A DNA stretch of 12,954 nucleotides from Anaerolineales bacterium (GTDB lineage: Bacteria; Chloroflexota; Anaerolineae; Anaerolineales; Villigracilaceae). The position numbers and the translations under genes are program-made. The notes below the pieces were generated by a model. It was not told the origin of the DNA. It did no database searches and saw only the letters and a program-made list of their open reading frames with translations. How positions within the stretch are numbered: position 1 is the stretch's first letter; every line of letters begins with the position of its first letter. Where the stretch lies: assembly GCA_015489255.1 (NCBI GenBank), contig WGAD01000016.1, forward strand, positions 1 to 12,954. Reading direction: 5' to 3'. Of this stretch, positions 7,114 through 12,954 are shown piece after piece.

Positions 7114-7704
7114 ATGCAACAGCCGCTCATCACCGCTGATCTGTCCATCGCCACCATTCTGTCCACCTGGCCGCAAACCATTCCTTTCTTCATCGCCCAC
7201 CACATGATCTGCGTCGGTTGCCAGGTTTCCGAATTGGACACCCTGGGAGAAGCCTTGCAAAACTACGGCTATCCCCAGGAGGAGTTTTTGCAAGCGCTCA
7301 ATGCCCTCGTCCAGCATGCCCCCGCCGCTGCAGCGGCGCAGGACGCAGTTTACCCTTCCCGCGATGTGAATCAGGAGCTTAGTATGAAACCAGAGACCTA
7401 TCTTTTCATCCAACAAGTAGAGGAGCTGCTCGCCGAAATCCCGGCAGATAGCATTGTCAGCCGCACCTTTTATGAAGACGGGCAAATCAAGGCCATCTTG
7501 TTCGGTTTTGCTTCCGGGCAGGAGCTTTCCGAGCATACCTCTTCGCGGCCTGCTATCCTCCACTTTCTGCGCGGACACGCCCGCCTCACCCTGGGCGAAG
7601 ACGAGATGGAAGCCGCCGCCGGCGCCTGGGCTTACATGCCCGCCCATTTGAAACACAGTGTGGTGGCGCAAGAAGAAACGTATATGCTGCTTATACTGCT
7701 TTAG
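7114..7704 (+). CDS. DUF1858 redox-disulfide domain fused to a cupin
   Basis: The 196 aa soluble product has two parts. Residues about 7-65 match the DUF1858 domain (hybrid-cluster-protein-associated redox disulfide type), including the invariant CxxC at C33/C36 (MICVGC). Residues 91-196 look like a single small cupin barrel, with GQELSEHTS as motif 1 and PAHLKHSV as motif 2. Only one clear His lies in each motif, so metal binding may be incomplete. An Ala-rich linker (70-90) joins them. DUF1858 proteins often accompany hybrid cluster protein and NO stress functions. Placement after nirS suggests a role in sensing or protecting against nitrite/NO, but the function is not known. The ATG at 7114 has GGAG 6 nt upstream. 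An internal ATG at 7384 also has AGGAG 6 nt upstream and could give the cupin alone. Confidence 0.8.
   Translation: MQQPLITADLSIATILSTWPQTIPFFIAHHMICVGCQVSELDTLGEALQNYGYPQEEFLQALNALVQHAPAAAAAQDAVYPSRDVNQELSMKPETYLFIQQVEELLAEIPADSIVSRTFYEDGQIKAILFGFASGQELSEHTSSRPAILHFLRGHARLTLGEDEMEAAAGAWAYMPAHLKHSVVAQEETYMLLILL
7384..7704 (+). other. Possible internal translation start giving a stand-alone cupin
   Basis: ATG at 7384 (Met91 of the fusion) lies exactly at the domain border and is preceded by AGGAG with 6-nt spacing. Initiation here would give a 106-residue cupin, a normal length for a single-domain member. The feature is inferred from ribosome-site quality and domain layout only. Confidence 0.35.
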
Positions 7705-7715
7705 CGGCCTCATTT

Positions 7716-7730
7716 GCCGAAGGCTTCGGC
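7716..7730. repeat. Short perfect inverted repeat between the cupin and NnrS-like genes
   Basis: GCCGAAGGCTTCGGC is self-complementary around a single central base and could fold into a small hairpin with a 5-nt loop. It sits 11 nt after the cupin stop and just before the ribosome site of the next gene. No U-tract follows, so it is not a terminator. It could be a weak operator or chance. Confidence 0.3.
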
Positions 7731-7746
7731 TAAACCGGGAGTATTC

Positions 7747-8847
7747 ATGAAACCTGCCAACACCCGCCTGAACTTCCTCATCCTGGCCGTGGCCCTGGTG
7801 GTTTTGACAGCCACCGAATGGGCTGGCCTGTTACGCATCGGCTGGAACTGGCCCACCCTGCACCCCAATCTGGCGGTCAGTCACGGGCCGCTCATGGTAG
7901 CCGGATTCTTCGGCGCGCTCATCAGCCTGGAACGCGCCGTTGCCATGCGCGATCATCCCTGGTCGTACCTGGCGCCTATCTTCAGCGGCTTCGGCAGCCT
8001 GCTGCTGACCTTTGGGGTCGGCGGCGTCGTCGGGCCGACGTTGATGTTCCTCGGCAGCCTGGTGCTGGTTGCCATCTTCATCGTCATTTTACGCCAGCAA
8101 TTTCTGCCCTATACCATCACCATGGCGATCGGCGCCCTCGCCCTGGCCATTGGCAACGGGTTGTGGCTCTTTGGCGGCAGCATGTTCATCCTGGTGCATT
8201 GGTGGATGGGCTTTCTGGTGCTGACCATCGTCGGAGAGCGCCTGGAACTCAGCCGCATCGTCTCGCGCAGCCGTTTCAGCACCTGGTCGCTGGTGGCTGC
8301 TGCCCTGATATACCTGGCCGGTCTCTTCTGGCTGCTGGGCAATTGGACGGCAGGGGTGCGCCTGGCCAGCGTCGGTTTGCTCTTGCTGGCGCTGTGGCTG
8401 ATGCGCTACGACATCGCCCGCTGGACGGTACGCAAACAAGGGCTGACCCGCTTCATTGCCATCTGCCTCCTGGGCGGCTATGTGTGGATGGCGGTCTCCG
8501 GGGCAATTGGGTTGATCTATCCCCCCGCCCCGGCTGGGCCGGTATATGATGCCATGCTGCATGCCATTTTCCTCGGGTTCACCTTCACCATGATCTTTGG
8601 GCATGCCCCCATCATCTTCCCCGCTGTGCTGGGGTTGAAGATCCGCTACCGGCCAACCATGTACATTCCTCTCGTCAGCCTGCACCTGTCGCTCATCATC
8701 CGCATCCTGGGCGATCTGCTCATGCAGGCAACGCTGCGCCGCTGGGGCGGGCTGCTCAACGTCCTGGTGATCATCGGTTACTTCTGGATGATCGCGCCTG
8801 TCCGCAAGATCAACCGCGAAAGCGAACCCATCCTGCCCGGCATGTGA
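7747..8847 (+). CDS. Polytopic membrane protein resembling NnrS
   Basis: The 366 aa product is almost wholly hydrophobic, with about ten to twelve predicted membrane helices and a short basic C-terminus. Histidines lie within or at the ends of helices: H46 (SHGPLMVAGFFG), H151 (LVHWWMGF), H272 and H286 (LHAIFLGFTFTMIFGHAP), and H313 (LHLSLIIR). This pattern and the overall layout resemble NnrS, a haem- and copper-containing membrane protein linked to resistance to nitric oxide and the iron-nitrosyl complexes it forms. The match is by pattern, not by a clear signature, so the family call is tentative. Being last in the nirS cassette supports a role in NO handling. The ATG at 7747 has GGGAG 5 nt upstream; a TTG at 7714 would add 11 residues overlapping the small hairpin. 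An alternative is an unrelated haem-binding membrane protein. Confidence 0.65.
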   Translation: MKPANTRLNFLILAVALVVLTATEWAGLLRIGWNWPTLHPNLAVSHGPLMVAGFFGALISLERAVAMRDHPWSYLAPIFSGFGSLLLTFGVGGVVGPTLMFLGSLVLVAIFIVILRQQFLPYTITMAIGALALAIGNGLWLFGGSMFILVHWWMGFLVLTIVGERLELSRIVSRSRFSTWSLVAAALIYLAGLFWLLGNWTAGVRLASVGLLLLALWLMRYDIARWTVRKQGLTRFIAICLLGGYVWMAVSGAIGLIYPPAPAGPVYDAMLHAIFLGFTFTMIFGHAPIIFPAVLGLKIRYRPTMYIPLVSLHLSLIIRILGDLLMQATLRRWGGLLNVLVIIGYFWMIAPVRKINRESEPILPGM

Positions 8848-8866
8848 CGCCCCGGCAAAACACGCC

Positions 8867-8903
8867 AAAAAGCCGCGGCGTTGAACCGACCGCGGCTTTT
8901 TTT
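8867..8903. terminator. Bidirectional terminator between the nirS cassette and phoU
   Basis: AAAAAGCCGCGG (8867-8878) and CCGCGGC followed by seven T (8890-8903) form a 7-bp GC stem extended by A-T pairs, with an 11-nt loop. It has a U-tract on either strand, so it can stop both the + strand NnrS-like gene (ends 8847) and the minus strand phoU (ends 8924). Confidence 0.92.
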
Positions 8904-8923
8904 GTTGGCACGCTGCTCATTTG

Positions 8924-9610
8924 CTATTCTGGCGGCAGCAGGTCTTCATCGCTTTTGGTGTCCATTTCTTCGATCTCGCCGGTGGCAATGAACACCGTCC
9001 GCTCGCAAATGTTGGTCACCCGATCGGCCAGGCGCTCCAGGTTGTGCGCCGCCCAAAGCAGCCAGTTGGCCCTTTGGATGACTTTGGGGTCGGCGATGAT
9101 GAAGGTCATCAGTTCGCGGTAAATCTGCTCATAGAGCGCGTCCACCTCGTCATCTTCCTGCGGGATAGCGCGCGCCGTGGTCACGTCTTCTTCCATGAAA
9201 GCGGTCAAGGCACGGTGGAGCATGTCGGCGCATTTTTCGGCCATGCGCGGCAGATCGATCAACGGTTTGAGCAGGGGTTCATCGCCCATCCGCAGGTTGA
9301 TGATGGCGATACCTTTGGCGTAATCGCCCATTCGTTCCAGCTCCGAGATGATCTCAAACACCGAGGCCAGGAAGCGCAAATCGTGCGCCATCGGCTGCTG
9401 GGTGGCGATGAGAATCATCAATTGGCTTTCTATGCTGAAGCGCAAAGCATTGATTTCTTTGTCCGCCAGCAAGATCTCCCGCGCCGCTTTCAAGTCGCGG
9501 GCTTTGAGCGCGGCCACCGCCTTCAGGGTGGCGTCTTCTACCATGCTGCCCAGGGTGAGCACATCATCGCGCACACGTTGCAAATCCTGATCGAAACTCT
9601 TACGAAGCAT
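8924..9610 (-). CDS. phoU: Phosphate signalling accessory protein PhoU
   Basis: PhoU is a cytoplasmic, all-helical protein that couples the Pst transporter to the phosphate two-component system and limits phosphate uptake when phosphate is plentiful. The 228 aa length is typical. Two copies of the PhoU three-helix repeat are visible, with the metal-binding motifs ELERMGDYAKGI (90-101) and NLERLADRVTNI (190-201). The acidic C-terminus is not unusual. AGGAG lies 7 nt upstream of the ATG at 9610. It follows pstB by 47 nt, the normal order for pst operons. A TACAAT in the gap (9634-9639, minus strand) could give it an extra promoter. No phoB/phoR pair is in the window. Confidence 0.95.
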   Translation of the reverse strand: MLRKSFDQDLQRVRDDVLTLGSMVEDATLKAVAALKARDLKAAREILLADKEINALRFSIESQLMILIATQQPMAHDLRFLASVFEIISELERMGDYAKGIAIINLRMGDEPLLKPLIDLPRMAEKCADMLHRALTAFMEEDVTTARAIPQEDDEVDALYEQIYRELMTFIIADPKVIQRANWLLWAAHNLERLADRVTNICERTVFIATGEIEEMDTKSDEDLLPPE

Positions 9611-9633
9611 ATCTTTTCTCCTGAGTAAATCTC

Positions 9634-9639
9634 ATTGTA
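9634..9639 (-). promoter_or_regulatory. -10-like hexamer upstream of phoU
   Basis: TACAAT on the minus strand, in GGGTGTACAAT, lies 23 nt upstream of the phoU ATG, between pstB and phoU. No -35 hexamer is evident. It could support independent phoU expression, or be chance in an A/T-richer gap. Confidence 0.25.
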
Positions 9640-9657
9640 CACCCAATCCGACAAAAC

Positions 9658-10428
9658 CTAGCCAAAACGGCCGGTAATGTAATCTTCAGTGGCTTTCTTT
9701 TCCGGCATGGTGAAGATCTTTTCGGTGGGGCCAAATTCTTCCAGCATCCCGGCGCGCTGCGGGCCGAGGTTGAAAAAAGCCGTGTAATGAGAAACCCGTG
9801 CCGCCTGCTGCATGTTATGCGTCACCACGATGATGGTGTACTGTTCGGCCAGGTCGCGCATCAGGTCTTCGATCTTCAGGGTGGCAATCGGGTCAAGGGC
9901 CGAGGCTGGTTCGTCCATCAAGATGATGTCGGGGCGGACGGCGATAGCCCGGGCAATGCACAACCGCTGCTGCTGCCCCCCAGAAAGCGACAAACCGCTC
10001 TGCCCCAGTTTGTCTTTGACTTCATCCCACAGGGCGGCAGCGCGCAGGGAGGTTTCCACCAGTTCGTCCATATCGCCCTGGTAGCCATTGATCCGCGCGC
10101 CCCAGGCGACGTTTTCGTAAATGCTCTTCGGGAAAGGATTGGGTTTCTGAAACACCATCCCAATGCGGCGGCGCACTTCCACCGGGTCGACATCGGGGTC
10201 GTAGATGTTTTTGCCGCGATAGCGCACTTCCCCTTCCACGCGGGCGCCCGGCACCAGATCGTTCATGCGGTTGAAGGAGCGCAAAACCGTGCTCTTGCCA
10301 CAGCCGGAGGGGCCAATAATCGCCGTGATCTTGTTCTTGTACACGGGCAGGTTCACATCACGGACGGCGTGAAAATCGCCGTAATAAATGTTCAAGTTGC
10401 GGGCTTCAATTGCAAGTGGTTGTTCCAT
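9658..10428 (-). CDS. pstB: Phosphate ABC transporter ATP-binding protein PstB
   Basis: PstB is the cytoplasmic ATPase that powers high-affinity phosphate import through PstA/PstC. The 256 aa length is typical. Walker A is GPSGCGKST (39-47), the Q-loop is Gln94 ([10 protein letters not shown]), the signature is LSGGQQQR (148-155), Walker B is ILMDEP (169-174) and the H-loop is His204. The [10 protein letters not shown] segment after Walker A is characteristic of PstB among ABC ATPases. The ATG at 10428 has GGAGA just upstream. An open frame continues well beyond it toward 11262, but that part lies antiparallel to no signal and overlaps pstA, so it is not coding for PstB. The gap to pstA is 14 nt, indicating co-transcription. 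Confidence 0.97.
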   Translation of the reverse strand: MEQPLAIEARNLNIYYGDFHAVRDVNLPVYKNKITAIIGPSGCGKSTVLRSFNRMNDLVPGARVEGEVRYRGKNIYDPDVDPVEVRRRIGMVFQKPNPFPKSIYENVAWGARINGYQGDMDELVETSLRAAALWDEVKDKLGQSGLSLSGGQQQRLCIARAIAVRPDIILMDEPASALDPIATLKIEDLMRDLAEQYTIIVVTHNMQQAARVSHYTAFFNLGPQRAGMLEEFGPTEKIFTMPEKKATEDYITGRFG

Positions 10429-10442
10429 GGTTCTCTCCAAAA

Positions 10443-11684
10443 TCAGGCACGGCGGGAGTAGCGGTTGCGCAACAGGATAGCCACCGCATTCAAGGAAAGC
10501 AGCAAAACCAGCAAGACCAGAATCGCCGCCGCAGCGATGTTGCGGAAGTCGTCTTGCGGGCGCGACGTCCATTGATAGATCTGCACCGGCAGGGTGGTAA
10601 AGCGGGAAAACGGCCCCTCGGGGTCGAAGGTGATGTAGGTCGAAGCGCCGATCACCACCAGGGGCGCCGTCTCGCCGATGGCGCGAGAAACCGCCAGGAT
10701 GGCGCCCGTCAGGATGCCCGGCAGCGCTTCGGGGAGCACATGATGCCAGATGGTTTGCCACTTGGTCGCACCCAGGCCCAGGCTGGCATATCGCAGCGAA
10801 TTGGGCACTGCGCGAATGGCTTCCTGGGCGTTGATGATCAGGATAGGCAGGATCAGCAGCCCCAGCGTCAGCCCGGCGGACAAGATCGTGCGTCCATTGG
10901 GCGTTCCGTCCGGCGGCACGGCGCCCAGCAGGGCGCCGCTGGTCAGCGGTTCCAGCATGCGGACGAAGACGGCCAGCCCCAAGATGCCGTAGATAATGGA
11001 AGGCACCCCGGCCAGGTTGTTGATGTTCGTTTGGATCAGGCGGTTGTACCAGCGGTCGCCGGCATATTCTTCCAAGTAAATGGCCGCCCCAATGCCGACG
11101 GGAAAGGTGAAGAGAATGCTGATGGCAATCGTCCACAGCGTTCCCAGCACTGCCGTGCGCACACCGGCGTATTCCGGGCGGGAGGACTGGGGCCGCGCGA
11201 GGAAAGAGGGCGTCAGCCAGGAGCGAAACTCCAGGGTGGTCTCCGGGTAGTGTGCTTCCCACTCTGCACGCACGCGATCGGGGCGCAGGAGGGAATCGGT
11301 CAGCGTCCAGGAGGCGACCACATCCGGCTTCACCACATAACGCAGCACCAGATCCACCAGTTCTGGTTGGGTGCGCTCGGAAAATGGCTTATCTTGCTGC
11401 AATTTGCGGTACAAATTTGCGGAAACATGGGTCTGCAAGATGTAATCCAGGTCAAGCGGGTGCAATTGCTCCAGCGCATAGCCGCCTGTGGCAAATTGCT
11501 GCGGCGGCACAGCGTATTCCACGGCCACATAGCCAAAAGCACCGTTGATCACGTTGTAGAGCAAAGCACCCAGTGCGATGATCCCCACCAGAGTAGCAGC
11601 CTGGAAGGCCAGCAGCCACCACAACCCTCGGCGGCGGCGCTGGGCCACGCGCGGCTGAAAATCTGCCTGCGTTTCAGTCGTCAT
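10443..11684 (-). CDS. pstA: Phosphate ABC transporter permease PstA, with a large insert
   Basis: PstA is one half of the phosphate channel in the cytoplasmic membrane. The permease core at about 175-410 has multiple helices and the ABC-permease EAA loop ([20 protein letters not shown], about 303-322) followed by SRAIGETAP (333-341), which is typical for PstA. A basic N-terminus and first helix (about 22-45) precede a segment of about 130 residues (46-175) that is polar and should lie outside the membrane. Usual PstA proteins are about 280-300 aa, so this 413 aa form is extended. The ATG at 11684 is chosen because GAGG lies 6 nt upstream and it follows pstC by 10 nt. An ATG at 11711 would overlap pstC by 17 nt. 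Confidence 0.95.
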   Translation of the reverse strand: MTTETQADFQPRVAQRRRRGLWWLLAFQAATLVGIIALGALLYNVINGAFGYVAVEYAVPPQQFATGGYALEQLHPLDLDYILQTHVSANLYRKLQQDKPFSERTQPELVDLVLRYVVKPDVVASWTLTDSLLRPDRVRAEWEAHYPETTLEFRSWLTPSFLARPQSSRPEYAGVRTAVLGTLWTIAISILFTFPVGIGAAIYLEEYAGDRWYNRLIQTNINNLAGVPSIIYGILGLAVFVRMLEPLTSGALLGAVPPDGTPNGRTILSAGLTLGLLILPILIINAQEAIRAVPNSLRYASLGLGATKWQTIWHHVLPEALPGILTGAILAVSRAIGETAPLVVIGASTYITFDPEGPFSRFTTLPVQIYQWTSRPQDDFRNIAAAAILVLLVLLLSLNAVAILLRNRYSRRA

Positions 11685-11694
11685 TGTTGGCCTC

Positions 11695-12849
11695 TCAATC
11701 GTAAACTTCACGGAAACGGCGCACCACCCGCTGGCTGATGATGTTCAGCGTCAGCGTAATCAGGAAGAGCAGTAACCCGATGGCAAAGATGCTGGTGTAA
11801 TCGATGGAATCGTAGCTCAGATCGCCGCCGCTGATGCGGACGATGTGCCCGGTCATCGTCTCTGCCGACTGGAAGGGGTTGAAGGTCAGGTTGGGCCCAG
11901 CGCCGGCGGCAATGGCCACGATCATGGTCTCGCCGATAGCGCGGGAGATCGCCAAAATGAAGGCCGCCGCAATGCCGGAAAGCGCCGCCGGGACGACGAC
12001 TTTCAGCGCCGTTTCCAGCCGGGTGGCGCCCAAGCCGTATGAGGCCTGTCGCAGAGAATCGGGCACCGCCCGTAGGGCATCTTCACTCATGGAGCTCACC
12101 AGCGGGATGATCAGAATACCGATGACGATGCCCGCCGAGGCCATGTTGTAAATCTGCACCACATCCGCGCCGAAGAGACGCCGCAGCAAGGGGGTAACGA
12201 AAGTGAGCGCAAAATACCCATAAACCACCGTCGGGATGCCGGCCAGCACTTCCAGCATCGGCTTCAGGACATCGCGCACTTTGCGCGGCGCATACTCGCT
12301 CAGGTAGATGGCAATGGCCAGGCCAAGCGGCAGCGCCACCGCCATGGCGATCAGGGAAACCATGAGGGTGGCGTTGACCAGCGGCAGGACGCCAAAATGC
12401 CCAATCTGCGGTTCCCAGCGTGTACCCGTGAGAAACTGCCACAAATTAATGTGCTGTTCTCGATACAGGTCTGCCGCCGCCGGATGCGCCATTGCCTGGG
12501 TGCTCTGTGCGCCCCGGATCACCTGCGCCTGCAAGCCATCCACCGCTACGACTTCCATCACCTCCGCTCCAATGCGGATCACATCGCCAGGTTGCAACCG
12601 GCTGCCGCTAGTCGTCAGCGGCAACCAGGTTTGTTCCGGAGAAACCGCAGCCGCCAGCTGCTTGTTCGTTTCTTCCCACATCTGGCTGGTGAAGAACTTG
12701 AGCGATTCGCGCCCCAAGACGTACACGATGCCTATCGTGGTCAGGATCGAAATGGCTGCGGCCAGGAAGATGAGCATTTGAACGATTTGCTCGCCAGGCC
12801 GCCGCTTCGGACGCAGGTCGGGCCCAGGTTGAGTTGCAATTTCAGTCAT
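11695..12849 (-). CDS. pstC: Phosphate ABC transporter permease PstC, with an insert
   Basis: PstC is the second channel subunit of the phosphate importer. The 384 aa product has a first helix at about 24-46, an extracytoplasmic segment at about 50-150, and a permease core with EAA loop [20 protein letters not shown] (272-291) followed by SRAIGETM (302-309). Family members are usually about 300-340 aa. The insert contains [17 protein letters not shown] (85-101) and VIRG (110-113), a motif that recalls repeats in phage tail-type proteins. GAGG lies 7 nt upstream of the ATG at 12849. It is the first gene of the visible operon; pstS, normally before it, is not in the window and may lie further right on the same strand. 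Confidence 0.95.
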   Translation of the reverse strand: MTEIATQPGPDLRPKRRPGEQIVQMLIFLAAAISILTTIGIVYVLGRESLKFFTSQMWEETNKQLAAAVSPEQTWLPLTTSGSRLQPGDVIRIGAEVMEVVAVDGLQAQVIRGAQSTQAMAHPAAADLYREQHINLWQFLTGTRWEPQIGHFGVLPLVNATLMVSLIAMAVALPLGLAIAIYLSEYAPRKVRDVLKPMLEVLAGIPTVVYGYFALTFVTPLLRRLFGADVVQIYNMASAGIVIGILIIPLVSSMSEDALRAVPDSLRQASYGLGATRLETALKVVVPAALSGIAAAFILAISRAIGETMIVAIAAGAGPNLTFNPFQSAETMTGHIVRISGGDLSYDSIDYTSIFAIGLLLFLITLTLNIISQRVVRRFREVYD

Positions 12850-12954
12850 GCGATCGCCTCACGGGAAAGAAGAAAGGATGTTCTCATTTTAACCGCAATT
12901 CGCTGACGCCGCCCGCACGGACTGGCGCCGGATGCACGCAGCAAATGGAGAAAG
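12850..12954 (-). promoter_or_regulatory. Upstream region of the pst operon
   Basis: This 105-nt stretch holds no gene. A TAAAAT (12886-12891, minus strand) could be a -10, with transcription starting about 30 nt before pstC, but no -35 is apparent. No Pho box of the enteric or Bacillus type was recognised. No terminator hairpin is visible that would separate pstC from a gene to the right. Confidence 0.25.

Noticed and set aside
10429..11262. An apparent 278-residue N-terminal extension of PstB
   Set aside because: It overlaps pstA in another frame and is unlike any ABC protein; PstB is full length from 10428 with a ribosome site there.
10410..11738. A 442-codon open frame antisense to pstA
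   Set aside because: It is Gln/Arg/Gly-rich, has no domain, and mirrors pstA; a GC-bias shadow.
12850..12857. GCGATCGC, the HIP1 octamer common in cyanobacteria
   Set aside because: I noticed only this copy, which is expected by chance in GC-rich DNA and does not suggest cyanobacterial origin.

Overview
The window looks like a stretch of bacterial chromosome from a GC-rich member of the Chloroflexota, probably Anaerolineae or a close relative. This is inferred from the Thr/Pro-linker LysM membrane protein, the phosphate permeases with enlarged extracytoplasmic segments, the lipoprotein form of a respiratory enzyme, and GGGTAYAAT-like -10 elements. The sequence alone does not prove it. No RNA genes, mobile elements, CRISPR arrays or broken genes were seen. 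Nine protein genes fill almost all of the window.

Left block (minus strand, about 100-3910): a strong bidirectional-type hairpin terminator, a membrane-anchored two-LysM protein with its own promoter candidate, and uvrA (nucleotide excision repair). uvrA is read divergently from the central block.

Central block (plus strand, about 4010-8903) is the interesting part, a compact nitrite/NO-respiration cassette. It holds a Crp/Fnr-family regulator, a cytochrome cd1 nitrite reductase (nirS), a fusion of a DUF1858 redox-disulfide domain with a cupin, and a polytopic membrane protein resembling NnrS. The NirS is unusual. It is a predicted lipoprotein with two c-type haem domains, where classical NirS has one, in front of a complete d1 propeller. 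Upstream of nirS is a perfect palindrome, TTTGCGCCAGCGCAAA. Its geometry is FNR-like (5-4-5) and it lies exactly where a class II activator site should lie relative to a -10 element, but its half-site is TTGCG, not TTGAT or TGTGA. The neighbouring regulator carries Tyr where FNR and CRP have the DNA-contacting Glu. A 13-bp hairpin between nirS and the DUF1858-cupin gene may separate nirS expression from the accessory genes. A bidirectional terminator closes the block. No haem d1 synthesis or NO reductase genes are in the window.

Right block (minus strand, 8924-12849): pstC-pstA-pstB-phoU, a phosphate ABC transporter and its regulator in standard order. The substrate-binding pstS is not in the window and may lie just beyond its right edge. 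PstA and PstC both carry large inserts after the first membrane helix; the one in PstC contains a motif that resembles a repeat known from phage tail proteins.
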